A DNA stretch of 64,000 bases from Solirubrobacter phytolaccae (lineage in GTDB: Bacteria > Actinomycetota > Thermoleophilia > Solirubrobacterales > Solirubrobacteraceae): the NCBI RefSeq assembly GCF_027587195.1, contig NZ_JAPDDP010000018.1, positions 50,626 to 114,625 on the forward strand. Direction: 5' to 3'. The notes below the pieces were generated by a model. That model had not been told where the DNA came from and searched no databases. It saw nothing but the letters and a program-made list of their open reading frames with translations. Made by a program: the position numbers and the translations under genes. Positions 38,092-46,120 of this stretch are shown in pieces. Each line of letters begins with the position of its first letter. Within the stretch, counting starts at the first letter, position 1.

Positions 38092-38910
38092 TCAGGAAAG
38101 CTGGCTCGTCGGACGCTGGAACTGCGTCGCGAGCTCCGTTCGGCTCCGGATGCCCAGCTTCGCGTAGATCCGCGTGAGGTGGGTCTTGACCGTGGGCTCG
38201 GACATGCCGAGCCGCGTCGCGATCTCCGCGTTGCTCGCCCCGCACAGCACGAGCTGCGCGACTTCGCGCTCCCGCTCGGTCAACCGTTCCTCCGGGAGGA
38301 TCGGCACCTGGCCGCCCGCGGAACAGCGGCCGAGCACGAGCGCGTCGGCGAGCAGCGGCGCGATCCGCGAGAGCAGACCCGCCTCCTGGCGGCGGTACGG
38401 CACTTCGCAGGAGGCGCGCAGCAGCACGATCCCCGCGACGATCCGGTCGTCCTCCCACAGGTAGGCATGGAGCGGCGAGCCGATGTCCAGCTTGCGCAGG
38501 TGGCGCCCGAACATCGAGCGCCGCAGCTCCTCCTCGCCGCCGACGTCGTCCGCGCACAGGGTCGTGCACGCCATCGCCTGCGCACGCCGCGCGCTGAAGG
38601 GATCGACCGGCTCGAGGGCCGAGAGGCGCTGCGCGATGTCGTCCGTGGCCGTGAAGGTCGCCGTCGTGCCGCGCAGCGCCATCACCGGCCGGCTCGCGCC
38701 GAGCTCGTCCACCTCGTAGAGGATCGCCAGCGACGCGGGCAGGAACATCGTCGTGGTCTCCAGCACCGAGGCCGATACCCGGCGGCGCGGCGCGCGCGCG
38801 AGGCGCGCCCGCACGAACTCCTGCTCGAGCGCCGAACCCGGGGTCGCGAACCCCTTCGACCTTGTCTCCGTGCTGTCCAGCAATCCCTGCATGCCGTTCA
38901 GTGTCGGCAT
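38092..38910 (-). CDS. LuxR-type transcriptional regulator (paralogue 2)
   Basis: 272 aa from ATG 38910, or 266 from ATG 38892. A GAF-like sensor region (Cys residues in MACTTLCADD) is followed by a LuxR HTH (LTEREREVAQLVLCGASNAE, then IATRLGMSEPTVKTHL). It is separated by 72 bp from paralogue 1 and lies 35 bp downstream of the efflux pump gene. Confidence 0.8.
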   Translation of the reverse strand: MPTLNGMQGLLDSTETRSKGFATPGSALEQEFVRARLARAPRRRVSASVLETTTMFLPASLAILYEVDELGASRPVMALRGTTATFTATDDIAQRLSALEPVDPFSARRAQAMACTTLCADDVGGEEELRRSMFGRHLRKLDIGSPLHAYLWEDDRIVAGIVLLRASCEVPYRRQEAGLLSRIAPLLADALVLGRCSAGGQVPILPEERLTEREREVAQLVLCGASNAEIATRLGMSEPTVKTHLTRIYAKLGIRSRTELATQFQRPTSQLS

Positions 38911-38945
38911 GCAGACCCCGGTTGGGGATGCGACGTTGGTCTGAT

Positions 38946-40358
38946 TCAGGTCTCGACGGTCGCGGCGACGGGTGCCGTCGTGGCGCGGGGCCGAGCCAGG
39001 AGCGTGAAGGCCGCGATCGAGGCGGCGAACGAGAGCGCCGCAAGGACCCACCAGCTGCGGTGGAACGCCGCGAGGTCGGGCGCGGCGCCGAGCAGCGCGA
39101 TCAGCAGCGCGACGCCGATCGCCAGGCCGACCTGGCGCAGCGTGTTGATCACGGCCGAGCCCGTCGCGAACGCGTGCGGCGGCAGCGACCCGGCGGCGGT
39201 CGCCATGAGCGTCGGCAACGTCAGGCCGACGCCGATCCCGGTCAGCAGCATCCCCGGGAGCATGTCCGTCGCGTAGTGCGCCTCGTTGCCGATCTCCAGC
39301 GCGAACCACACGTGGCCGAGGCCGAAGATCGCGGTGCCGACCCCGGCGACGATGCCCGCTCCGTAGCGGGCGATGAGCCGCCCGGCGAGCAGCACACCGA
39401 AGATCGGCACCATCAGCGGGCCGGGCGCGATCGCCAGCCCGGTCTGCAGCGCCGACCAGCCCCAGGCGGTCTGCGCCCACAGCACCGCCGCCAGCAGCAT
39501 CGCCCCGAACGCCATCGAGAACAGGAACATCGTCAGCCCTGCGCCGCGGAACGGCGCCGCGCGGAACAGCGACGGGTCCACGAGCGGGTTCTCGGCCCTC
39601 GCGGTGTGAAGGATGAACAGCGCGAGACCGACGACCGCCACGGCCAGGACGGCCAGCGTCGCGCCGCTCCCCCAGCCCCAGTCCTCGCCCTTTACCAGCC
39701 CGAGCGTGAGCGCGCCGATCGCCCCTGTTCCCAGGACCGCGCCGAACGCGTCCGGGTGCGGCACCGCGTGACCGGGCACGCGTGGCAGCCGCCGCCAGCC
39801 GACGACGAGCGCGATCAGGCCGATCGGCACGTTGACCAGGAAGACCCAGCGCCAGGACGCGGCGACGAGCACCCCTCCCAGCACCGGGCCGAGCGCGGCC
39901 GCGGCCCCGCCGACCGCGGTCCAGATCCGGACGGCGGTCGCCCGCTTGGCCGGTTCCGTCGTCACCAGGATCAGGCTCAGCGACGTCGGCGTGAGCAGCG
40001 CCGCCCCCAGCGCCTGCAGGACGCGGAACGCCACCAGTGCCGGGAGCGACTCGGCCGCCGCGCACGCCGCCGAGGCCGCCGTGAAGATCAGCACGCCGAG
40101 CAGGAACCCAAGGTCCCGCCGGCGCCGCTCCGCCATCCGACCGAACAGCAGCAGGAACGCGGCGTAGACGATCGCGTACCCGTTCAACACCCACGACAGG
40201 TCCGCGAGGTCCGGGTTCCCGAGGTCCGCCGCCATCTCCGGCAGCGCCACATTGACGATGAACAGGTCCAGGCTCGCCAGCACCACGGCCGCGCACACCA
40301 CCACGAGGACGAGTCCGGACGACGCGTCGGCGCGTCGCAGCTGGCTTAGCTTCTGCAT
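38946..40358 (-). CDS. MFS multidrug efflux transporter (DHA2/EmrB family)
   Basis: 470 aa with about 14 transmembrane segments. TM1 carries the DHA2 motif LDLFIVNVALPEMAADLG; motif A-like GRMAERRRRD and motif C-like GGAAAALGPVLGGVLV follow. It exports drugs or metabolites by proton antiport. It is divergent from an HxlR regulator across 48 bp holding a palindrome, a classic repressor-pump pair. Confidence 0.9.
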   Translation of the reverse strand: MQKLSQLRRADASSGLVLVVVCAAVVLASLDLFIVNVALPEMAADLGNPDLADLSWVLNGYAIVYAAFLLLFGRMAERRRRDLGFLLGVLIFTAASAACAAAESLPALVAFRVLQALGAALLTPTSLSLILVTTEPAKRATAVRIWTAVGGAAAALGPVLGGVLVAASWRWVFLVNVPIGLIALVVGWRRLPRVPGHAVPHPDAFGAVLGTGAIGALTLGLVKGEDWGWGSGATLAVLAVAVVGLALFILHTARAENPLVDPSLFRAAPFRGAGLTMFLFSMAFGAMLLAAVLWAQTAWGWSALQTGLAIAPGPLMVPIFGVLLAGRLIARYGAGIVAGVGTAIFGLGHVWFALEIGNEAHYATDMLPGMLLTGIGVGLTLPTLMATAAGSLPPHAFATGSAVINTLRQVGLAIGVALLIALLGAAPDLAAFHRSWWVLAALSFAASIAAFTLLARPRATTAPVAATVET

Positions 40359-40367
40359 AGCCAGCAC

Positions 40368-40406
40368 CGTACCATGCCTGACTCAGGTTGGATGAAGCCA
40401 GGTACG
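40368..40406. promoter_or_regulatory. Candidate HxlR operator between efflux pump and regulator
   Basis: CCTGA-C-TCAGG (40377-40387) is a perfect 11-bp palindrome. It is flanked by an outer pair CGTACC (40368-40373) and GGTACG (40401-40406). All of it lies between the divergent starts. Confidence 0.5.
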
Positions 40407-40895
40407 ATGGACCTCATGGATGACGTCGTTCAGATGGCCGGCGCGCTCGACCCCCGCAGCGGCTGGAGCGCCACCCACTGCTCCGTGGCCAAGGCGCTCG
40501 ACGTCGTCAGCACCCGCACGGCCTTCCTGCTCCTGCGCGAGGCCTTCTACGGCACCACCCGCTTCGACGACTTCGCCGAGCGCATCGGCGCGTCCGAGCC
40601 GGTCACGTCCGCCCGCCTCCGCGAGCTGGTCGACGCCGGCCTGCTCGTGAAGGAGCCCTACAAGGAGCCCGGCCAGCGCACCCGCCAGCGCTACGTCCTG
40701 ACCGAGATGGGCACCGACCTGTTCCCGACCGTCGTCGCCCTCATGCAGTGGGGCGACCGCTGGACCAACGACGGCGGCTACGTCCACCTCGAGCACACGG
40801 GCTGCGGCGGGCGCATCCACGCCGAGCTCCGCTGCGAGCACGGCCACCCGGTCACGCCGGGCGAGACCGAGCTGCACCGCAACCGCGCCGCTTAA
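40407..40895 (+). CDS. HxlR-family transcriptional regulator
   Basis: 162 aa winged-helix repressor. The HxlR core is clear (CSVAKALDVVSTRTAFLLLR, then FAERIGASEPVTSARLRELV, then YVLTEMG). A C-terminal extension has CGG...CEHG cysteines/His that may bind metal. ATG 40407 is preferred because ATG 40374 would read through the palindromic operator. It probably controls the divergent MFS pump. Confidence 0.82.
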   Translation: MDLMDDVVQMAGALDPRSGWSATHCSVAKALDVVSTRTAFLLLREAFYGTTRFDDFAERIGASEPVTSARLRELVDAGLLVKEPYKEPGQRTRQRYVLTEMGTDLFPTVVALMQWGDRWTNDGGYVHLEHTGCGGRIHAELRCEHGHPVTPGETELHRNRAA

Positions 40896-40898
40896 CGA

Positions 40899-40924
40899 CG
40901 AAACCGCGCTTTCGCGCGGTTTCG
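40899..40924. terminator. Bidirectional terminator between HxlR gene and tRNA-Lys
   Basis: CGAAACCGCG (40899-40908) pairs perfectly with CGCGGTTTCG (40915-40924) around CTTTCG. It serves the regulator gene on the plus strand and lies just past the 3' end of the tRNA on the minus strand. Confidence 0.75.
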
Positions 40925-40928
40925 TTAG

Positions 40929-41001
40929 TGCCCCCGGAAGGAATCGAACCTTCAACCTTCGGATTAAGAGTCCGCTGCTCTGCCAATTGAGCTACAAGGG
41001 C
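40929..41001 (-). tRNA. tRNA-Lys (anticodon CTT)
   Basis: The 73-nt cloverleaf reads 5' GCCCTTGTAGCTCAATTGG... on the minus strand. The acceptor GCCCTTG pairs with CGGGGGC through two G-U pairs. The D-arm is GCTC/GAGC, the anticodon loop CTCTTAA, and the T-arm GAAGG-TTCGATT-CCTTC. The discriminator is A and CCA is not encoded. The outermost anticodon-stem pair is a G-A mismatch. It reads AAG codons, the main Lys codon in this genome. Confidence 0.93.
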
Positions 41002-41035
41002 GCCGGCCGCCAATAATAGCGGCGAAGCGTTGGCG

Positions 41036-41746
41036 CTAGCCGACGGTGGGCGTCGGGGTGACCGCTTCCTGGATCTGCTGGGTGATCGACTGGGTCTTGG
41101 CCTGCTCCAGCTGGTCCTTGAGCTCCTTCTTCTCGTCCGCGCCCTCGGTGAGGTCGACCGCCTTGGTGGCGGCGAGGTCGCCCTTGCGGGTCTGACCGGC
41201 CTGGTAGGAGAGGATCGCCAGGTTGGAGAAGGTGTTGGCCTTGGGCTCGAGCTCGGTCAGCATCTCCTGGGCCGTGACGGCCTTGGCGGGCTGGGAGACG
41301 GCGAGGTAGGCCTGCGTCATGTTGCGGACGAGGCGCTCGTCGGGCGCGGGCGGGTTGAGCGCGACGTACTTGTCGAAGGCGGCGCCGGCGGCGGTGAGCT
41401 GGCGGCGACCCTCGGCCGAGTAGTTGCTCGTGCTCGGGTCGATGTTGTCGCCCAGCTGCGCGAGGCGGTAGCGGGCCTGGGCGAGCTCGGCCCAGGCGGC
41501 CGGGTCGCTGGCGTTGGCCTTGGTCTTGGCGTCGGCGGCACGGACTTGGGCGGAGACGCGGTTGACCGCGTCCTTGCTGCCGTCGGTCGTGGAGCCCTGG
41601 TCTCGGAGCAGGTCGCCGATGCTGCCGGAAAGGCCGCTGGACCCGATGCCGAACCCGACGAAGCCCACGAACATGAGCAGGGCGAGGCCGAGGTAGACAA
41701 CTTTGACGGTGCGGCGGCGAGCGCCGGTTCTCAGGTCGAACAGCAT
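41036..41746 (-). CDS. Membrane-anchored TPR-like protein downstream of tatC
   Basis: 236 aa. A basic cytoplasmic start, one membrane segment (about 16-34) and an extracytoplasmic helical region with TPR-like periodicity (AAWAELAQARYRLAQLGDNI, then MTQAYLAVSQPAKAVTAQEM) are visible. It ends Thr/Pro-rich. It follows tatC by 13 bp and is probably in the tatAC transcript. The function is not recognised. Confidence 0.65.
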   Translation of the reverse strand: MLFDLRTGARRRTVKVVYLGLALLMFVGFVGFGIGSSGLSGSIGDLLRDQGSTTDGSKDAVNRVSAQVRAADAKTKANASDPAAWAELAQARYRLAQLGDNIDPSTSNYSAEGRRQLTAAGAAFDKYVALNPPAPDERLVRNMTQAYLAVSQPAKAVTAQEMLTELEPKANTFSNLAILSYQAGQTRKGDLAATKAVDLTEGADEKKELKDQLEQAKTQSITQQIQEAVTPTPTVG

Positions 41747-41759
41747 GGCGTGGTGCGGA

Positions 41760-42758
41760 CTAGTCCCGGTCGATGGTGAGGTGCTCTGGCTCAGAGTCCT
41801 CAAGATCTTCGAGGTCCTCCGGGGCGGCGCGACCTGCGCGCCGGTCTAGCAGCCAGGAGAACAGAATAGAGGCCTCAAATAAAACGTACATAGGGGCCAT
41901 CATCATCCCCATCGTTATGGGGTCCTGGCCAGGCAGCAACATCGCCGCCACGGCGATCGCCAGGATCGCGTAACGACGGTTGTGCGCGAGCTGGCTGGTG
42001 GAGACGATCCCCACCCGCGTGACGGCCACGATCGCAACGGGGATCTGGAAAAGCAGCCCCATCGCGATCAGGAGCATGAGCACGAACTTGTAGTACGGCT
42101 GCGCCTGGATCAACACGTCGAACTGGTCCGTGTTGAAGTTCTGGAGGAACTCGATCGCCCTCGGGACGACCGTGAAGTAGCCGAAGACGACTCCCCCAAT
42201 GAATAGGAACGGCACTGCCAACATGGCGGGGAGCGCCACCTGCTTCTCGCGCGGGGAGAAGGCGGGCAGGACGAACGCGTACACCTGGTAGAGGATCAGC
42301 GGCAGCGAGAGCAGCAGGCCGGCGTAGGCGGCGACCTTGAGCGTCTGCATGAACGGCTCGGACACGCCGAGGGTGACCGGCTTGCGGGCCGTGACCTCCG
42401 GGGCGAGCTTCGCGACCCGTTCGCTCTCCTCAGCGGCGTCGATCAGGGCGGACTTGGCGCCCGTGTCGTCCTCGCGGGCGGCCAGCGCCCGGAAGACGGC
42501 CGCGTGGCTCCCCAGGACCTTGGAGATCTCCTGATCGAAGCCGGCGCCCTGCTGGATCGGGTCGCGGTGGCCCTCGTCGACCGTGGAGGTCAACGGCTCG
42601 TTCAGGATGTCGAGGACCTCCTGGTTGAACACGAAGGACACCACCGTCGCGGCGATGAACGCCACGAGGCAGACGACGATCCTGACCCGGAGCTCCGTGA
42701 GGTGCTCGACGAGGCTCAGGCGGTCTTCATGCGCGACGGATCGCAGCGCGCTCGCCAT
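41760..42758 (-). CDS. tatC: Sec-independent protein translocase TatC
   Basis: 332 aa multi-pass membrane receptor of the twin-arginine pathway. The N-terminal SLVEHLTELRVRIVVCLVAF and later FSPREKQVALP, FLFIGGVVFGYF and TPGxD-like LLPGQDPITM are recognisable. The first periplasmic region is enlarged by about 70 charged residues (about 55-125) relative to the roughly 250-aa family. The tail is highly acidic. It is co-transcribed with tatA; the Rieske protein encoded nearby has a twin-arginine signal. Confidence 0.93.
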   Translation of the reverse strand: MASALRSVAHEDRLSLVEHLTELRVRIVVCLVAFIAATVVSFVFNQEVLDILNEPLTSTVDEGHRDPIQQGAGFDQEISKVLGSHAAVFRALAAREDDTGAKSALIDAAEESERVAKLAPEVTARKPVTLGVSEPFMQTLKVAAYAGLLLSLPLILYQVYAFVLPAFSPREKQVALPAMLAVPFLFIGGVVFGYFTVVPRAIEFLQNFNTDQFDVLIQAQPYYKFVLMLLIAMGLLFQIPVAIVAVTRVGIVSTSQLAHNRRYAILAIAVAAMLLPGQDPITMGMMMAPMYVLFEASILFSWLLDRRAGRAAPEDLEDLEDSEPEHLTIDRD

Positions 42759-42786
42759 GGTGCAACGGGGTTAGACGCTCCGCGCG

Positions 42787-43053
42787 CTAGCGCGGGGTGT
42801 GCTCGCGCGCGGGCTCATCCGCGAGCGGCGCCTTCTCGCCCTCGGGGCGACCGAGCGCGGTCTCGACCTTGCTGCGGTCGTCGTCGTAGTCGTCATCGTC
42901 GCGGTCGTTCTTGCCGCTGCCGGTGATCGAGTCCTTGAACTCACGCATGCCGGTGCCGAGCTGACGACCAAGACCCGGCAGGCGCTTGGGGCCGAAGATC
43001 AGGAGCATGATCACGAAGACGATCGCGAGCTCCGGGAGTCCGATGTTTGGCAT
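42787..43053 (-). CDS. tatA: Twin-arginine translocase subunit TatA/E
   Basis: 88 aa. A short periplasmic N-terminus and single helix (LPELAIVFVIMLLIFGPKRL), hinge FGPKRLPGLGRQLG and amphipathic helix MREFKDSITG are followed by an Asp/Arg-rich tail. It forms the pore of the Tat system with TatC. It begins the tatA-tatC-TPR run. The 158-bp gap to the divergent gene at 43212 holds no clear promoter that I can name. Confidence 0.93.
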   Translation of the reverse strand: MPNIGLPELAIVFVIMLLIFGPKRLPGLGRQLGTGMREFKDSITGSGKNDRDDDDYDDDRSKVETALGRPEGEKAPLADEPAREHTPR

Positions 43054-43211
43054 CGCGCTTCTCTCCGCAGACAGATTCGGGGTGGACTGGCGTCCCTGGG
43101 GACAAGGCTAGCGGTAACACGCGTCGCCGTTCGGTCAAGTTCGTGAACGCCGCGTCGATTACCGGGAGGCAAGTCGGTTTTGCCCCCTCCCCCGAAGCGA
43201 CCAGACAGACC

Positions 43212-43643
43212 ATGAGCCAGCCCACGAACTCAAACGGCCAGTACGTCCGACGCGTCACGCTGCCTTCGGGGCGGCAGATCGAGGTCGTCTACTTCGAGCC
43301 GCTCGCCGCCGAAGCCGCCGGCCAGGCCGCGATGCCCAAGGCCAACCCGACGGTGGACCTCAGCGTCTGCCCCGAGTGCGACCGTGACCTGGTCTACCCG
43401 GTGGACTGGGAGGAAGCCTCCCCGACGCACTGGGAGGTCGAGCTCCGCTGCCCGAACTGCGAGTGGAACGAGATCGGCACCTACGACCAGGGGACCGTCG
43501 ACCGCTTCGACGAGCACCTGGACAACGGCACCGACGCCCTCGTGAAAGACCTCCGTCGCCTCGTGCAGGCGAACATGGAGGCCGAAGCCGATCGCTTCGC
43601 CGCCGCCCTCGAGGCCGGCGCGATCCTTCCCGAAGACTTCTAG
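43212..43643 (+). CDS. Unknown zinc-ribbon protein
   Basis: 143 aa. A central CPEC...CPNC pair (about residues 56-59 and 83-86) forms a zinc-ribbon knuckle set in a Trp-rich segment (DWEEASPTHWEVELRCPNCE). The C-terminal half is helical and acidic. There is no membrane or signal segment. I do not recognise a named family. It is the only plus-strand gene in the otherwise minus-strand 41-51 kb respiratory block. Confidence 0.68.
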   Translation: MSQPTNSNGQYVRRVTLPSGRQIEVVYFEPLAAEAAGQAAMPKANPTVDLSVCPECDRDLVYPVDWEEASPTHWEVELRCPNCEWNEIGTYDQGTVDRFDEHLDNGTDALVKDLRRLVQANMEAEADRFAAALEAGAILPEDF

Positions 43644-43652
43644 GCCGCGAGC

Positions 43653-44627
43653 CTACGCGTAGCGGTCGACGACGCCGTCGGCCACCAGCTCGAGCGCTGC
43701 CTGCTGCGAAGGCTCAGGCAGCGCCGTCAGCTTCGCCTTCGCCTCGGCGACCATCGCCAGCGCCTCTTGCCGGGCCGCTTCGAGCGCGCCCGTCGCCGCG
43801 ATCGCGTCGCACACGCCCTCGGCCGCCTCCGGCGTACGCACCGAGCGCAGGTCCAGGCCCGCCAGCTCAGGGTCGCGCTCACGCGCGAGGATCAGCGGCA
43901 GCGTGACCGTGCCGTCCAGCAGGTCCGTCCCGCGGTGCTTGCCCGTCCGCTCCGCCGGGCCACTCACGTCGAGCACGTCGTCCAGGAGCTGGAACGCGAT
44001 GCCGATCTCCTCGCCGAACGCACCGAGGAGCGGGACGTTGCCGCCACCCGCCAACGCGCCGAGCTCGCACGCCGCACGGAACAGCCGCGCGGTCTTCAGA
44101 TCACAGCGGCGCAGGTAGCGCTCGCGCGTCGTCTGGAGCTTCCAGGCGTCCTCGCGCTGCAGCAGCTCGCCCTGGACCAGGGCCGAAGAGGCGTCCGAGA
44201 GCACGCGCACCGCGGCGGGCGAACCACCGCCCGCCAGCTCCGCGAACGCGCGCGAGAACAGCAGATCGCCCGTGGCCGTCGCGATCGAGCGGCCGGCGGC
44301 GGCCACGACCGTCGGCCGGCCGCGGCGCAGCACGGCCGCGTCGAGCACGTCGTCGTGGACGAGCGTGGCCGAGTGCACGAGCTCCACCGCCACGGCCGCA
44401 CGGAGCGCCGCGTCGTGTCCGGACGGGGCCGGTCCGGCCGCGACGAAGACCAGCAGCGGACGGAGTCGCTTGCCGCCGGCGGCAATCGTGGCGGTCGCGT
44501 GCTCGCCCAGGACCGCGCCGTGCGAGCCGGCGACGGTGACGAGCCGCGCCTCGAGCGCGTCCATCAGCCCGGGGACGTGCGCGCCCCCTGCCTCGACGAC
44601 CGCGGCGACCGCCTCGGCGCTCGCCAC
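43653..44627 (-). CDS. Polyprenyl diphosphate synthase (menaquinone side chain)
   Basis: 324 aa trans-prenyltransferase. Both Asp-rich motifs are DDVLD (in LVHDDVLDAAV and QLLDDVLDVSG), with GGKRLRP near residue 50 and QGELLQRED. It elongates isoprenyl diphosphate to a long chain; its place after menG suggests the heptaprenyl-to-nonaprenyl tail of menaquinone. GTG start. Chain length cannot be read with confidence. Confidence 0.9.
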   Translation of the reverse strand: MASAEAVAAVVEAGGAHVPGLMDALEARLVTVAGSHGAVLGEHATATIAAGGKRLRPLLVFVAAGPAPSGHDAALRAAVAVELVHSATLVHDDVLDAAVLRRGRPTVVAAAGRSIATATGDLLFSRAFAELAGGGSPAAVRVLSDASSALVQGELLQREDAWKLQTTRERYLRRCDLKTARLFRAACELGALAGGGNVPLLGAFGEEIGIAFQLLDDVLDVSGPAERTGKHRGTDLLDGTVTLPLILARERDPELAGLDLRSVRTPEAAEGVCDAIAATGALEAARQEALAMVAEAKAKLTALPEPSQQAALELVADGVVDRYA

Positions 44628-44686
44628 TAGTGGTCGCCCCGGTGGCCCGGCGTGAACGCGCGTCGGGTGGCCGGGACGGCCACTAG
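44628..44686 (-). repeat. 26-bp-arm inverted repeat between menG and the prenyltransferase gene
   Basis: CTAGTGGTCGCCCCGGTGG near 44628 pairs with CCGGGACGGCCACTAG ending at 44686. There are a few mismatches, several tolerated as G-U. It fills nearly the whole 55-bp gap and overlaps the ribosome-binding region of the downstream gene, so it could attenuate or stabilise the transcript. Confidence 0.55.
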
Positions 44687-45363
44687 GCGACGGTTCCGTG
44701 GTGGATGGCGATGATGCCGCCGGCCGTGAGGACCCAGCCGACGTCCTTGCAGCCCGCCGCGACGAGCTCGCCCGCCAGGGCCTCGGGCCCCGGGAAGCGT
44801 TTCACGGAGGCCGGGAGGTACGTGTAGGCGTCATCGAAGCGACCCATCAGCGGCACGATGCGATCGAACCACACGGAGAAGAAGGTCGACAAGGGCGGCT
44901 TTTGCGGCGTGGTGATCTCCAGGATCACGACCCGCCCGCCCGGCTTGACCACGCGAACCATCTCGCGCAGGCCCTGCGGCAGGTCGCCGAAGTTGCGCGC
45001 GCCGAAGCCGACCGTCGCGGCGTCGAACTCGTCGTCGGCGTACTGGAGCGCCGTCGCGTCCGCCTGCTCCCAGGTGAGGCCCGGGGCCTTCACGCGGGCG
45101 CGGTCGAGCATGCCCTGCGAGAAGTCCGAGCCGACGACGTCGCCGCCGCGGGAGGCGATCTCGATCGCGAGATCGCCAGTGCCCGACGCGACGTCGAGCG
45201 CACGGGTGCCGGGGCCGACGCGCGCGAGATCGACCGCGCGCGAGCGCCACCGGTGGTGCAGACCCGCCGTCATGACGGTGTTCATGACGTCGTAGACCCC
45301 GGCGATGCGATCGAACATCGCCCGCACGGAGTCGGCGGGAAGGGTGCCGGGACCGGCGGCCAT
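44683..45363 (-). CDS. menG: Demethylmenaquinone methyltransferase
   Basis: 226 aa SAM-dependent enzyme of the UbiE/MenG family. VRAMFDRIAGVYDVMNTVMT, the SAM motif ALDVASGTGDLAIEIA and VGFGARNFGDLPQGLREMVR, then VVKPGGRVVILE, are all standard. It carries out the last step of menaquinone synthesis. It sits 12 bp after the cytochrome gene and upstream of the prenyltransferase, linking quinone supply to the bc complex. Confidence 0.93.
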   Translation of the reverse strand: MAAGPGTLPADSVRAMFDRIAGVYDVMNTVMTAGLHHRWRSRAVDLARVGPGTRALDVASGTGDLAIEIASRGGDVVGSDFSQGMLDRARVKAPGLTWEQADATALQYADDEFDAATVGFGARNFGDLPQGLREMVRVVKPGGRVVILEITTPQKPPLSTFFSVWFDRIVPLMGRFDDAYTYLPASVKRFPGPEALAGELVAAGCKDVGWVLTAGGIIAIHHGTVA

Positions 45364-45375
45364 CGCCGCTGGGAC

Positions 45376-46119
45376 CTAGCCCTCTTCGCCGGAGTCGTTC
45401 TGAATCCGGCCCTCGTCTTCGCCCTTGAGCGAGGCCAGGAAGTCCACCATCGCGGCCTTCTTCTCCTCGGGCAGGCCGGCGAACGACGGCATCGGCGCCG
45501 TGGGGTTGTCCAGCGTGCGGCGGATCGCGCCCTTGTCCAGCACCGCGCCGATCTCGGTCAGGTGCGGACCGAGGTCACCGCCGTTCTCGCCGATCTTGTG
45601 GCAGGCGAGGCAACCGGACTGGGCCACGACGACCTTGCCCTTCTCGTACTCGGGCGCCACTTCCATCTCGATCGAGTTCGGCGAACCGGCCGCTGCGCCG
45701 AGGTAGGTCAGGTAGCCCATCGAGAAGATGATCAGGATGCCGGCGATCGTCGCGATCGGACGGCGCTCGGGGCGACGCTCCGGCCCGCGGTCGATGAACG
45801 GCAGCAGGAAGAGCAGGATCATGCAGATCGTCGGCACGCCGATGGTCGCGAACGGGACCAGCTCGGGCGGCTTGATGACGCGCAGGAGCTCGAAGAGGAA
45901 GAAGAAGTACCACTCCGGGCGGGGGACGTACGTGGTCGTCGTCGGGTCGGCCTTCGGGCCGAGCTCAGCGCCGAGGACGATCGACATCGTGATGATCACG
46001 ACCATCACGAACGCCATCATGATCGCGTCCTTGGCGACGGCGTACGGGAAGAACGGCTTCCCCTTCGCCTTCAGGAGCGCGTACTCGCGGAGGTATTCCT
46101 CCTTCTCACGCTGATTCAT
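45376..46119 (-). CDS. qcrC: Cytochrome b subunit IV fused to cytochrome c (QcrC-like)
   Basis: 247 aa. Residues about 30-150 are the C-terminal half of cytochrome b (subunit IV) with three membrane helices and the Qo-site PEWY motif (RPEWYFFFLFELLR). Residues about 165-235 are a monoheme cytochrome c with CLACH and a distal Met (MPSFAGL). This fusion is the Bacillus qcrC design, unlike the diheme QcrC of most actinobacteria. It accepts electrons from the Rieske protein. Confidence 0.92.
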   Translation of the reverse strand: MNQREKEEYLREYALLKAKGKPFFPYAVAKDAIMMAFVMVVIITMSIVLGAELGPKADPTTTTYVPRPEWYFFFLFELLRVIKPPELVPFATIGVPTICMILLFLLPFIDRGPERRPERRPIATIAGILIIFSMGYLTYLGAAAGSPNSIEMEVAPEYEKGKVVVAQSGCLACHKIGENGGDLGPHLTEIGAVLDKGAIRRTLDNPTAPMPSFAGLPEEKKAAMVDFLASLKGEDEGRIQNDSGEEG

Positions 46120-46120
46120 G

